Assembly (NCBI GenBank): GCA_018296165.2
Contig: JACKQL020000010.1
Coordinates: 930,001-994,000, forward strand
Source: Termitomyces sp. T153
Lineage: Eukaryota > Basidiomycota > Agaricomycetes > Agaricales > Lyophyllaceae
Length of the DNA: 64,000 nucleotides
Reading direction: 5' to 3'
The notes beneath the pieces were generated by a model. It worked only from the letters and a program-made list of their open reading frames with translations, made no database searches and was not told where the DNA came from. Positions 44,785 to 56,060 of this stretch are shown here, piece by piece; positions within the stretch are counted from its first letter, which is position 1; each line of letters opens with the position of its first letter. The translations under genes were made by a program, and so were the position numbers.

Positions 44785-46692
44785 ATGGGTCCTAGGCACA
44801 GGTTTCGAATCGTTATCTGGTAAATAGCCAGCCATTCGACAGATATGATTGACTCTTACCATCATATTATAGTGGGGCTGGTATTGGAGGATTGACTGCT
44901 GCAGGTCACTTATATCTGATAATTTTGCTTTCGGTATAGACTGATTCGTTTGGGATTCATCAGCTGCTTTATCAGCATATCCTGACATCGACGTTGAAAT
45001 ATACGAAGCCGCCACGCAGCTTACCGAGCTCGGCGCTGGAATAGGCATATTTCCCCGTAAAACCTTAATGAATTTGCTTGATGCGATAGATCTTATAACT
45101 TTCAATAGGCCCATGGAAAGTCATGCAAATATTGGGAATCGAAGACGAGCTACTCAAATACTCTGAAGTAGAAAGGAAAGAAGGGCCAGGTATTCTTTGT
45201 TCCTCACGTCGTCCCAATCTACTTTGAGACATGTCATCTTTCAGTACCTTCTTTTAGATACCGAAAGAGCGACCAGGAGCCAGGATTTGACTTCTATACC
45301 TTGACGACGCATGGTACGTCCTTGGACGCTGATCCGCAGTCTTTGAACTTACTATTTTTACTTGCTTTTGTTAGGCAATCTGATGTTGTTCCACCGGGCG
45401 GACTTCCAGCGGGTGCTTCTTGCAAGGCTGCCAAAATCCTATGGAATCCATCTCGGTAAGCGCCTTCGGGACTATCAACAGCGGTCCTTCGGCCCAATTG
45501 AGGTTGTCTTCGAGGACGGATCAACCACTACGTGTGACGTGCTCATCGGCGCAGACGGATTAAAATCTGCAGTCCGGAAGAGTCTTCTTACTGAGAAGGC
45601 CGCTCGCGCGCGTTCAAATGGAAGACGTGGTGAGGCTGCCAGCATGTACGATGCCATTGACCCAGTCTGGAGTGGCACCAATGCTTATCGAGCATTGATA
45701 CCTTCTGAAGATCTAAGGCGGATTGCTCCTGATCATAAGGTCTACACGCAACCAACCCAGGTACACCGATCGTCCTCTTTATGTGCATGATACGTATGAC
45801 CTCACATATCACTTCTAGTACCTGGGGAAGGATGGCGTAAGTTATTTTATCTGCTTTGTAGGAAGTGCCATTAGCTGACCACCAGTTTTTCCTTGTAGTA
45901 TATAATAGCATATTCTGTCGATCATGGGAAGTATATCAACTTTGTCGCCTTCATTTCGAGGCATGACCTTGAGTATTCGCTCTTCGATGGACCTTGGTTC
46001 TCGCCTGTCGATCGCACTGAGTTCACTGATCACTTTTCTGGATGGGAGTCAGAGGTTCAGCAACTTATAGCGGTTGTTTTCATTCCTGCTATTCGACAAC
46101 TATCTCTGACTATTTCTGAATACATAACAGTGTGTGAGGCAACCTCTTCGATGGGCCATCCATGCTACAAAATCCTTGCCTTCATTTGTTTCTGGCAATG
46201 TTACACTACTTGGTGATGCAGTATGTATATCTTTCTCTTCGTTTTTTTCCCGTGGTCATGCTCAATAGGCGCACGCCATGACACCACACCAAGGATCAGG
46301 TGCAGGTCAAGCTGTTGAGGTACTCTCCTTTGTCTTTTGCCCATTCGTAACTCCCTATGCTTACTCAATGTAATATAAAGGACGCTTACATTCTCGCCAC
46401 CGTCCTCGGACACCCTTCCACCAATAGAAATACAATACATCGTGCGTTGCATATCTTCGATGCGATCCGTCGCCCCCAAGCATTGCAAGTTGCAGCAAGA
46501 TCACGACGTCATGGGCAGCTTTTCACTCTACACGATTACAACTTTGATGGATTGTCTGATGACGTTCTATCAAAAAGATTGAGGCTGCTGAGCGAAGAAA
46601 TTACAAAAGGCTGGGAATGGACGTGGACAACAACCGTAGAGGATGAGAAGAGAGAAGCTTTACATTTAGTATTGGAATCACAACAATCATGA
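44785..46692 (+). CDS. FAD-dependent monooxygenase, salicylate hydroxylase-like
   Basis: Eleven exons join in phase to 446 aa: 44785-44819, 44873-44904, 44964-45056, 45109-45189, 45245-45313, 45375-45760, 45819-45836, 45899-46072, 46131-46220, 46269-46319, 46381-46692. The class A flavoprotein motifs are all present: the Rossmann GxGxxG (CGAGIGGLTAA, residues 12-22), the DG motif (VLIGADGL, about 160-170) and the GD motif (LLGDAAHAMTPHQGSGAGQAVED, about 322-344). The family uses NAD(P)H and O2 to hydroxylate aromatic or other small substrates; the substrate here cannot be told. Length and spacing are normal and no key residue is missing. Exon 7 is only 18 nt. No cluster partners lie nearby. 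Confidence 0.9.
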
Positions 46693-47509
46693 GGTTCTGG
46701 ATTGATTGTGTACTCCAACTCCAGTTCAATCGATGTATCGTATTAGTTCTAGCATGTATAAAACGATGACGAGAAAAGCCAGTGGCGCCCGCCTTTGACC
46801 GAAGTGAAGTATCAGCAGTGCTTGCGAAAGCAAGGACGTGACTCTCGGATAGTACAGTACTTATTGGCAGCATATCCTCACCATGTATAGATGTATGAAT
46901 AGTAATTGCGTTGCCAGCCTTATGGGTACAACTTTGCAACAACATTTGATGGGACATCATCGTTAGATATCTCACTATGAATCTCGAACATGTCAGGATG
47001 TCATTCCTTTCCCCACGACGTGTCAACGCGTGCACGTACTTTTCTTCTGGTGCATCACCTCGTTTGCTTCAGTTCTTTATCCAAGGCTTTTGGTATCTAA
47101 ATGGATCCTGCTGGGCCTGCACATCATAAGTATTGAAAGTGTTGACTTCGCCATTCACATTCGATGACGTCGATATATTAACTGACAGTCCACTTCGCAG
47201 CTCATCTCCAATTCAGTATGGGAATGGTGATCAACAAGAGGTCAGTATTCAGCACTAACAATTAAGTTCTTATTAACTTTGTTACAATGATTCCAATTCA
47301 AGGACCAGATTCGGATGAATTTTGGATGCAATTTGGTTATGATGTCAGGGATTTCGTTGATGATATTTGGCTTTACGGAAAAACAGGTAGGATGTGTGAA
47401 AGTACATGGGCAGAAGGACGATCAAAGTCTGAAAAACGACGAGCAATCCTGTGCCCGGCAATTTCCGAGAGTCACTTACCACACCTCGCTCCTCGGTTCA
47501 TTTTCGCTC
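46693..47509. other. Intergenic region upstream of TGS1
   Basis: No gene supported. An open frame starting at 47287 overlaps the TGS1 start in another frame and lacks family resemblance. The region should contain the monooxygenase terminator and the TGS1 promoter. Confidence 0.45.
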
Positions 47510-48672
47510 ATGGGGAAGCGCAAAACTCGAGGCAGACTGAGTGGAGTGTCGTTGGTTTTGAATACTATGAGACGGGCCGAGAACTCAACGACCCCGATTA
47601 CAGACAAAGAACCTACGCTTGCACTCGAAACTGCGACAGCCCTAGACCGGTCAAAACGTCAGAAAACAGAAACCGATGGTGAATCAGAAGATACAAGAAA
47701 ACAAAGTTCTCAATGGGTAGAAAAATACGATGCAAGCGGGCTTGTTCCCCATTATACCCACGCTTCAGAAGTACCAGAAGATCTGCAAAAATGTGCGTAT
47801 GGATTCAGATTCAATTCAACTCCTCGTTAATATGTTATGAATTTCTGAAGATTTTGCGCAACGAGAACGGTACTTTTCCCGTTATTATAAGCACCCGGGC
47901 TGCCTCCTCGACCGAGAAGGATGGTATAGCGTGACACCTGAACTTGTTGCAGATCAAATTGCAGAACGATGTCGATGTGATACCATCTTAGATGCATTCT
48001 GTGGTGTTGGTGGCAATGCTATCGCGTTTGCGAAGACGTGTCAACGAGGTGCGTCTTCAAACTTGTCACCACTTGAGCCTGAGGTTCGATCAAGAACTCT
48101 CTTTCTCAGTCATTGCCCTTGACACTTCACCTATCCGACTTGCTCTTGCGCGGCATAACGCGCAGATATATGGCGTAGCTGACCGGATAGAATTCATTCT
48201 TGCCGACTATATCGCCTTCGCGAAGGCACATACCACCCTTCCACACCGCCGATGGAAGCGTCAAATCGATGTTATCTTTCTCAGTCCTCCCTGGGGCGGA
48301 CCTTCATACCTATCAGGGTCTACTTTAGATTCAACCGACGCTCTGTCGCCATTGTTAGGGAATTTAGATGACGATGCGTCAGCCAAAGACCATCCCTTCT
48401 ATTCTCTTTCATCCCTGCAGCCGATAAACGGTTCGGCGCTGTTCAATCTGAGCAGGCAGATTACGCCCAATATTGCATACTATCTTCCCAGAAACACATG
48501 CTTGGAAGAAGTAGCGCATTTACTGGAAGTTTGTCCTGACAATGTTACTGGAAATGCTGAGCCTGATGTATTGGAATACGTGGAAGTCGAGGAGGAATGG
48601 ATGGGATCAAAACTCAAAGCTCTGACGTGTTACTTTGGTGGCTTGGTTACCGACCAGGAAGCTTTGTTCTGA
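47510..48672 (+). CDS. TGS1: Trimethylguanosine synthase (RNA cap hypermethylase)
   Basis: Three exons, 47510-47792, 47851-48048 and 48110-48672, join in phase to 347 aa. It converts m7G caps of snRNAs and snoRNAs to 2,2,7-trimethylguanosine using S-adenosylmethionine. The N-terminal ~90 residues are basic and variable (MGKRKTRGRLSG). The catalytic core holds YFSRYYKHPGCLLDREGWYSVTPE, the SAM motif ILDAFCGVGGNAIAFA (about 140-155), VIALDTSPIRLALARHNA, and the active-site motif FLSPPWGGPSY (Trp about 222) that stacks on the cap guanine. C-terminal YLPRNT and KLKALTCYFG strands complete the fold. The start was chosen because the intronless upstream frame is unrelated to the family; an earlier Met cannot be excluded. 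Confidence 0.92.
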
Positions 48673-48689
48673 ACGGATGGTATTCGTAT

Positions 48690-49240
48690 GTCAGAATGTA
48701 TAAAGCTACAAGGCTACGAGGTGGTTAATGTTCACTTGATGGATGGTGGGCAGGCACTTCTTCTTGTCTTTAATCATGGCGCTCCACTTGGCACTGAGTG
48801 GTGTTAACTGTGCACAAGCTTGCCTGACCATGTTTTGAAATCTGACTGACAGGTTGTTGGACAGAGTTGGCGACGTTGTATGCAGCTTGACTTCGGAATT
48901 CCTAGCATCCCGTCACATCCTAGGTATTGCACTGACCTTGATATCATCAGTCTCCGAATGCAACATGCCCGATGGAAGATGCCGCGACTTCGGATGTGTA
49001 TATGTGCATTGTGTTGACTCATTTGGATTCTGCGAATCACTCAATATCGACAACCGGTACCACTGCCTTTTCGATGAGAATAGCGTGATTTTCTTGAAGA
49101 TTTTCAATGAGACGGTCCCTCTTCATATGAGCAGACGGCGCGCTCAATCTCAGCAGTGCAACATATGCAAACATGTGTCTTAAAAAGGAAATTCTCATTT
49201 TTTTCATTTTTTTTCTCTGTTCACTCAACATTGGCACTAA
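48690..49240 (-). other. Possible small minus-strand gene, unresolved
   Basis: Two minus-strand stretches read like protein: LSVRFQNMVRQACAQLTPL followed by SAKWSAMIKDKKKCLPTIHQ (about 48720-48845), and KRDRLIENLQENHAILIEK (about 49040-49130). They could be exons of one short gene (a GTCAGT donor and a GCTAG acceptor lie between at about 48930 and 48902), but I cannot assign a family or a convincing start. Confidence 0.3.
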
Positions 49241-49284
49241 TGTTGTGCAACTGAACTATATAGCTAAATATATCTTGAGTCTAT

Positions 49285-49900
49285 CTATGAGATAGCCCTA
49301 CCACTTGGAATGCAAAGCTTCAGAACAGGTGCTTTGGCAAGAATGGACTTCAGTTTTGTGCAATGCAAAACATTCCATCGCAACGCTGCAAGAGGTGTCA
49401 GAGATTTGTGAAGAACATCATCACCGACAAGGGCATGAAGCCCAAGGTGAAAGATGACGTTGTAAACGGGGGCATGCATATGGAGATGTAATTTCTTTCC
49501 GTTGATGCTACATGTGAACTCATGCCTAGTGGTGTCTGTGTCCTCGTCACTTTCTTCATCTGAATTGGTGGACTCCCACACCGTTCCCTCTGCAAGTGAT
49601 CCGAGCCAGGCAGACAGAACAGCCCAGTGAGATTAACCTTTGGCCTCGGCAAACACTTGAAGCTTTACATCTGTGGCATTGATTGTTGATGTGCCGATTT
49701 TCCAGTTTATCTCAATGAGAGGAGTGATGTCACTAGATGAATATCAATGTTGTGAATGCACTGCCTTCCTCGAACCCTACGCAACAGAGCTTCTTGTGTC
49801 TTTGCCTCATCAGGCATACTGAAAATTACTGAGGTTGAGGATGATTGGGGCAACAATGCAATTTGTTGTGCTACCATGCATGTAACAAGTTGATACATAA
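49285..49900 (-). pseudogene. Degenerate ORF at the island edge, unknown
   Basis: Minus-strand frames can be strung together: PDEAKTQEALLRRVRGRQC (near 49790), TINATDVKLQVFAEAKG (near 49660), then WESTNSDEESDEDTDTTRHE and ALVGDDVLHKSLTPLAALRW (49285-49580). A stop and frame changes separate the pieces. CpG content drops here, marking the right edge of the gene island. It may be a decayed host gene or transposon ORF. Confidence 0.35.
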
Positions 49901-50930
49901 AGTTACATTTGCAAACCTGTCATACACCTCAATTGAGGGGACTCAGATTGTCCCAAATGCTCACAATTTTGTTGTCAGGATCTCAAAAATTTTGACTTAC
50001 TGACTGAGCCTCAAATCCACAATATTATGGATCAAGGTTGCCTCATTGGATGCCTCAAATCTGCAAAGTTGGGACTTATATTTGGCCAAAATTTCCTCTC
50101 AAATCTGCTATTTGGTGGACAAGGTTTCTTGGGAGGTTCCCAGGGCCTACTTACTCACTTTGAGTGCACTGGTGGCAATGTCACCATAATACTAGCCATG
50201 TCTTCCAGAACTGGCCAGTGACTGTTCCCTCTATAGAGACAAGCTTGATTAGAGCTCGACCTTTGCTCATTACAATGAATGGTTATGAGTCCAAACTGAC
50301 TCATCCTGGGAATACCTTGCCAACATTTTGGCACTATGTGCCTCCTCAGATACAGTGCAAAAGCATCACTGCTCCAATCCTTGACTACCTCAAGCAGTAT
50401 TCAAGTTGCAGTAGGTACTCCAGTACATTCTTATTACCAGACAGTGACATTCTGATGCATCATTTGTAGTAATTAGTGTACATACATGATGCATCATTAG
50501 CAGTCATAACCATACATGCCAATGAGTGTTCATTAATGCATTATGTGATGCATTACAGTCAAAAACTCGAGGGGATGGGTGGTGAAGCAGCACACCACAC
50601 AAGTCCAGGCCCCCTTGATTGGCCCCCTGCTGACCTAATGCAGTGGGAGGCTTTGGGTTCCCTACCACCTGGGCACCTACCTTCATGGGTGCCTGGAGGG
50701 TCAGCTGTACAACGGAGGTTTGGTGGGTCATCAAGTCTCACACTGTCTTTGAGATTTTATAAAAAATTTGAAATTTGCATGTCAAAGCATTCCTTCCTTG
50801 GTGACCATGGAGGTCCAATCCCGTACTGGACAACTTGGTGCTAATGGATTTGTTCTGCCCAGTTTCTGGGAGATGTAGATATGTCAAGTTGCCTTCCAAC
50901 TAAGTTGGAAATGCACTACCAAAAAAAAAT
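49901..50930. other. CpG-poor non-coding sequence with short repeats
   Basis: No recognised gene; open frames at 50027-50469 and 50476-50844 are low complexity. TGATGCATCA-type palindromes occur at about 50455, 50488 and 50551. Confidence 0.4.
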
Positions 50931-50939
50931 AAAAACTCA

Positions 50940-51015
50940 ACAAACCAGAATTGAACCAACATCTTTGCATATTGAAGGCATGCATGATAATAATGTAACC
51001 ACCAGACTATGAACC
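50940..51015 (-). repeat. tRNA-like SINE head (minus strand)
   Basis: On the minus strand TAGTCTGGTGGTTAC (51009-50995) resembles a Pol III A box and GGTTCAATTCT (50957-50947) a B box, at tRNA-like spacing, followed by a T-rich then A/T tail (TTTTTATTTTTTTTT at 50936-50922). It looks like a tRNA-derived SINE; the cloverleaf stems are poor, so a working tRNA is unlikely. Confidence 0.5.
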
Positions 51016-51224
51016 TATTGATAGAAATCTAATAGATGTAGCCTATGTACCCATTGGGATTGTCCATTGTGAACATAGTCAGGCTGGTTGTGGTTTGGTT
51101 AGAGTTGATGTTAGTGGTTTTGTTAAGGTTTTGTTAGTGTTATAGATAGGATCAGGATTTCAGGGATATTTATCAAAGAGAGCTTGCTCCTCTTGACTCA
51201 ATGTCTTTCCATTATTCTAAAGGA

Positions 51225-51290
51225 CTTGGCTTTATTACTCTGGAATGACACATTTTTGTACTTGGAGGCCCAAGTTTAATTCCTGGCTTG
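51225..51290 (+). repeat. Second tRNA-like segment
   Basis: AAGTTTAATTCCTGG near 51270 resembles a B box and GGACTTGGCTTTATT about 45 bp upstream a weak A box. Possibly another SINE head on the plus strand. Confidence 0.3.
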
Positions 51291-51299
51291 GTATTAATC

Positions 51300-52350
51300 T
51301 TATAATGCATTTGAATGTATAATTTATTGTTGTGCTAATGAGTGAAAATAATGCATCATCATCAAAATGATGCATTAAACTGACACCATTGGCTGTTCTT
51401 ATCCTGTGGGACTTGAGGATACTGATGCCTAGTTCTTGCACTATATTGCCACTTTCCTCCTCCACCCCCTCTATTGTGTTGGTGTCCCTGTATGCATCAT
51501 CAACCTCAACCCTGTTATGGCCAGTCAATTCACTGCATCACACACATCACACTTTCATTGTCTTACTATTGGCTCTGGTGGCCACATCTTCTCATCATTG
51601 TAGACAGTATATATATACTACCTTAGCCCTCACTCAATCCTATATTGTGTTGAGGGTGAGTACTCACAACACATACAGAACCAATACATACTGACAATGT
51701 GTACTTGGATTCACTGACATGCTGTCAGGTATACTTTACACTAAATCATATATTGTGTCAAGGATTTACTTACCTCTGTCAGGTGTGATTAATTGTAGGG
51801 TTCTAACATATTGTAATGTCCAACACACCATAAAAAATATATTCCTGGTGACTACCACTCTCATGAGCCCACCATCTACATCCTCATTATCTGGCCATCC
51901 ATAAAAAAAGGGAAGGAGACTATGTTAATTAACCTCTAAGCATAATCAAGTCTATCTAATGTAAGCTAAACTTTTTCTAGTATTGAGGTCTGCACAAATA
52001 ATCTTGTACATATCACAATACTCTGCATCCAGTCTGCCTCCTTCCTTCCACTTAGTTGACACCTTCTCTACTTTTAGCTTCTCACCCACAACTGCATGCA
52101 CAGTTGTCACTAGTTATCACTGTTCTTTGCCACTCCAGATCAGGATTCTTTGGCACCAACCTATTGCTGCTGATCTTCCTATCTGTATTATTGGCTTCCA
52201 AACATGCAGAATGCTGTTCTGATCTTGATGTTGGCTATGTTTGCTACTTCTGGAATTGGAGAGTTGGGCTTTGATGCTGTCTTGTCACTGCATTCCTGAT
52301 GTGACACAACTTCCAATGACTTGAAGGAGTAAAACTCCGTCATTTCAATG
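51300..52350. other. Non-coding transposon-like sequence
   Basis: No gene recognised. CAGTATATATATACTACC near 51607 followed by CCCTCACTCAATCC could be an LTR promoter, and an inverted pair ATGCATCATCATCAAAATGATGCAT lies at 51348-51372 in two halves. Open frames at 51983-52274 have no family resemblance. Confidence 0.35.
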
Positions 52351-52540
52351 TGATTCTAGAGCTCAGATGACTTCATTCTTCCTGAACACAGGCAGACACC
52401 CCCATATGGGATTCAAACCTTGGGCATGTTCCTTGGAGAACAACTTTGTGGATGAATTTGTGGACAGGATGAAGAAGGTGCAGAAGGGGGCAAAGGCAGC
52501 CTTGGAGAATGCAAAGGATAACATGACATGGTGATGAACC
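52351..52540 (+). pseudogene. Gypsy integrase C-terminal fragment (plus strand)
   Basis: The plus strand reads TSFFLNTGRHPHMGFKPW followed by DEFVDRMKKVQKGAKAALE, the end of a Gypsy integrase core and its linker. It is cut at about 52350 on the left and interrupted at about 52540; the rest resumes at about 53930. Confidence 0.65.
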
Positions 52541-53930
52541 TGCTAGTTTCTGTATACAAACACAAAGAGTAGTAGATGAGATATACTAGGGTTGGTATAA
52601 TACTAATACAAACTCAAATGGAACAGGCTCTTTCTGTCTCTCTAGGCTGGCACAAGGCAACTGCTGATTCTGAGTTTGGGGAAAGGGTATTAAGAAATAC
52701 CATGCTTCACTTCAAGTCAGGGAAATGCCAAATGAATAGGATATATTTGTATATGGCAAAGGGGGCTGGGACATGGTGTACAAAGTACAAAGGTTGGGGG
52801 TTTCTGGGGTAAGCACACACAGCTGCTTGGGGGTTGCCACACAGGCTAGGTCACACAGGCAAAGGTAGTCACACAGACAGAAAGCCACACAGGCAAACCC
52901 AATTGGCAAAATAGGGAATCCCAGCAGAGACCTTAGTACAATGGTGTAGCACCACACAGAAGTTCTGAATCACACAGAAAAGCTGCCTGAACATGCAACT
53001 CACCTATCTTTGATTACACATGGAAGAGGAGAAACATGAGGCAGTCAAAACTTCTATTTGTTACACTACAATAGTGATTATATACGAGAGTAGCACAAGT
53101 ATGTCTATGAGAATGATACATGCCCAGCAATTCCAGTTATTGTAAGGTATAGAGTATAGAGTGTCTATACTGCTGGGCAAAGAGTATAGACCCCCATCCA
53201 TGTGGTCATTCGTCCACATAAATCTATCTCTGGCTAAGGGTTTTCTATTCTGAGCCTGAAGCATTCCTATCAGTGTGTCCTAGGTTCTAGGCCACTTCCC
53301 AATACTCCAGCACTCATGTCTGGGTGACCTAGTGGTCAAATTGTTGCACCACAACTGGCTGGACAACATCCCCAGGTCCATTGCTCATATGGAAAGCTTA
53401 ACTTCCATGATCTGATAGCTTTCAGCCTAAGCTTAGACATTATAGTCCAAAATCCTACAAAGCCCTGAGGTTAGGCAATCTGTGCCTGACTCCCTGATGC
53501 CACCTTTGTCTGATCATGAACAATACACATCACCAAAGTTCTCTGATTTGGTGGATACAAGCCCTCCTGACATTGTCCTCTGTTTCTGCTTTGTCCTGCT
53601 GGCATATGCTCCTCAATACTCTCCCAGAAGCCTTCAGTAGTATAGCCCATAACCTCTATACTGCTGGTAATACATGGCTCTGTCAAATGAGGGGATATTC
53701 AAATACCACCCACATCCCTGGCATGCATGCCTGGTTGTCACTACAATTGGGATTGCTGTAGCCACAGAGTTACAACTACTATGGTATTTTATATCTGTTC
53801 TAATAGCTGGTAAAGAGTTCAATAATATAGTATTATTAGCAAGATTAATGTGTGAATGGATATACACCATATCAATGGTACTATAACTGTCAGCAGACAT
53901 CAGCCCCTGTGTAAAAGCCAGGCAACTGTG
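52541..53930. repeat. ~1.4-kb insertion in the Gypsy integrase, contains a tRNA-like segment
   Basis: This block separates the integrase linker from the GPF module. It has no recognised protein. At about 53318-53395 the plus strand has TGACCTAGTGGTCA (A-box-like) and CCAGGTCCATTGC (B-box-like), again suggesting a SINE. A GTATAGAGTATAGAGTG repeat lies near 53150. Confidence 0.4.
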
Positions 53931-54405
53931 TGTACTTGGACAGCTGCTGCATTGTTATCTTGGGCCCTTCACAGTAGAGAGGAAGGTAGGGCCTTTAGCA
54001 TACCAACTTGAGCTCCCAGCAGGCCTGCATCAGCTGCACCCAGTCTTCAACACTGTTAAGCTTCTCCCAGTGCTAGATGACCTTATTCCTGGCCCTGTAG
54101 GCACCACTCCTGCCAATCCTAGTCAATGATGAAGTGGAGTACAAGGTGGAGGAAATTGTAGATAGCAGAGTATTCTGGGGGAAGTTACAGTTCATGGTGA
54201 AATGGAAGGGATATGGCATTGAAGATATCTCTTAAGAACTGCAGGCCAACATATGAGCACCAGTCCTGATTCAGGACTTCTATTGCAGACACTCCAATGT
54301 ACTAAAGGCAATTCAAGGCAATTACCCCATCTCAGCAGCTGACCAGGCAATCTATGACTTTTTTCATTCAGTACATTGAGATGCCAGATGCTAGAGGGGG
54401 GGTAA
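53931..54405 (+). pseudogene. Gypsy integrase GPF module and chromodomain (plus strand)
   Basis: The plus strand reads LGPFTVERKVGPLAYQLELP, LHPVFNTVKLLPVLDD, then a chromodomain [30 protein letters not shown] and QDFYCRHSNVLKAI. TAA and TGA stops interrupt it. A polypurine tract AGAGGGGGGG (54393-54402) and the start of a 3' LTR (TGTCAGGAAATGTCCC, from 54406) follow, so this is the 3' end of a plus-strand chromovirus. Confidence 0.75.
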
Positions 54406-54566
54406 TGTCAGGAAATGTCCCATTCTCCCTCTATCTCATTCTCCTCTTATAGTTCTCCTTTATTCCCCTTCTCTTTTCTTATAGATTGGTCTTAGTTTCA
54501 GCCCTTAGGCTGCATCAGTTCTCTGTCAATAATTTAGACAAGTGTTGCCCCTTCCACACTGCCTTT
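54406..54566 (+). repeat. 3' LTR fragment of the plus-strand Gypsy
   Basis: Begins TGTCAGGAAATG directly after the polypurine tract and stops at the TA dinucleotide where the Tc1/mariner copy starts. Confidence 0.55.
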
Positions 54567-56060
54567 TACAGTGGCTCAAAAAATGTCCCAATGTTTTATA
54601 TTTTTTGAAAGATGACATTGGCTAGAAGGATTGGAAGTATTTAAAGATTTGGTTAAATCATGTAAAATACTATGGCATCATGGCTACAAACTGCATTTTA
54701 GTTTATGTAATTTAATATTAAAACTGATGGAGGAATGGCCATTTTAAAATATTTACTCATTGGGACAGTTTTTTGAGCATCTTCAACTTTGCAGGGTTAT
54801 CCCTATTTTAGTCAGAAACAAAGAGTAAGTTGAATGTGGGAATATCAACAGAGTCATGTGACCATGTTTGGTTATATTTGGGAGTGGTTCAAGCTGGTTG
54901 AACCACATTTTGATCTTCAACCACCATCATGAAAGCTACTTCTCCTGCACAATGCTCTACTTTTGCTTCTCTCTTTGCTCAAGGGTATTCTCTGCATCAA
55001 ATTGGGGCTAAAACTGGTCTAGGAAAGTCTACTATTGGGAGAATTGGTAGAGAGTTGGAGGTGGACAAGGTAAATCATCCTGGAGGCTGTCCAGCTAAGC
55101 TTACTCCATATGATAAACAGGCTATTGTTCAACAAATCTCAACTGGGAGAGTCTCTCCTCAGACTGTCTGGAATGTGCTGAAGGAGGAGGGGTATTGGTC
55201 TGCTACAAAGAGGAAAGTTCTTATGCTCAAAGCTAGACATTGGCAACTACAACTTAAATAGGCTCAAGAGCATCAGAACTGGACTGTGGAGGACTGGAAA
55301 ATAGTGTCATGGACAGATGAGACAAAGATTAACAGAATTGGGTCAGATGGAAAGCAGTATGTGTGGAAGCTACAAGGAGAAGGCATTTCAGACCAAACCA
55401 CTACACTTACTGTGAAACATGGAGGAGGGAATAATCTCATGGTATGAGGCTGTATGGGTTGGAATGGAGTAGGAAAGCTGGTAGAGGTGGTGGGGATCAT
55501 GAATGCAGAGCAGTACTGTGCAATTTTGGATGATAGAGCAAAGGAGAGCTTTGAAAAGTTAGAGATAGAGGAGGGAGCCTGCTACTTTCAACAGGACAAT
55601 GACCCCAAACACAACTCCAAGAGGGCTAACAAGTAGTTTGAAGACAACAACTTTAATGTCCTCTAGTGGCCAGCTCAATTCCCTGATCTTAACCTATTGA
55701 ACACCTCTGGGAGTACCTCAAGAAGCAGCTTTAGGCAGTATGAAACACCTCATGGTGGGCATGAATTGTGGGAGAGGGTTGCAAAGGAGTGGGATGGAAT
55801 ACTAGCAGAGGTATGCCAAAGACTGATAGAAAGCATACCTAGAAGGATTCAAGCAGTTATCAAGGCAAATGGAGAACATACAAAGTACTAAATACCAAAA
55901 TTAGAGACACTCAAAAAACTGTTCCAACAAGTGAATATTTTAAAATGGCCATTGCTCCATCAGTTTTGATTTGAATTATATGAACTAAAATGCAATTTGT
56001 AGCCATGATGCCATAGTATTTTACATGATTTAACCAGAATTGCAAATACTTCCAATCCTT
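54567..56060 (+). mobile_element. Tc1/mariner DNA transposon, damaged
   Basis: The left end is TA (54567-54568) followed by CAGTGGCTCAAAAAATGTCCC, a typical Tc1 terminus. About 150 bp of inverted repeat lie at 54626-54777 and 55910-56060 (arms AAGGATTGGAAGTATTT... and ...CAGTTTTTTGAG), flanking the transposase. The right terminus with CAGTG...TA was not found, so that end is truncated. Confidence 0.8.
54929..55891 (+). pseudogene. Tc1-like transposase (DD34E)
   Basis: It opens MKATSPAQCSTFASLFAQGY with helix-turn-helix residues SLHQIGAKTGLGKSTIGRIG, and has the catalytic segments VSWTDETKINRIG, FQQDNDPKHNSKRANK and, after a one-base frame change, PIEHLWEYLKKQ. From the second Asp to the Glu are 34 residues. 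Stops at 55258 (TAG), 55446 (TGA), 55634 and 55663 plus the frameshift near 55695 inactivate it. The remaining frame runs to TAA at 55889. Confidence 0.85.

Noticed and set aside
47287..47682. 131-codon ORF before and across the TGS1 start
   Set aside because: It overlaps TGS1 exon 1 in another frame and lacks resemblance; TGS1 has the conserved catalytic motifs.
50940..51015. A functional tRNA gene
   Set aside because: A and B boxes fit but acceptor and anticodon stems do not pair well, and an A/T-rich tail follows, as in SINEs.
52395..52420. B-box-like GGGATTCAAACC suggesting a tRNA or SINE
   Set aside because: It encodes GFKPW within a conserved integrase segment (TGRHPHMGFKPW), so the match is coincidental.
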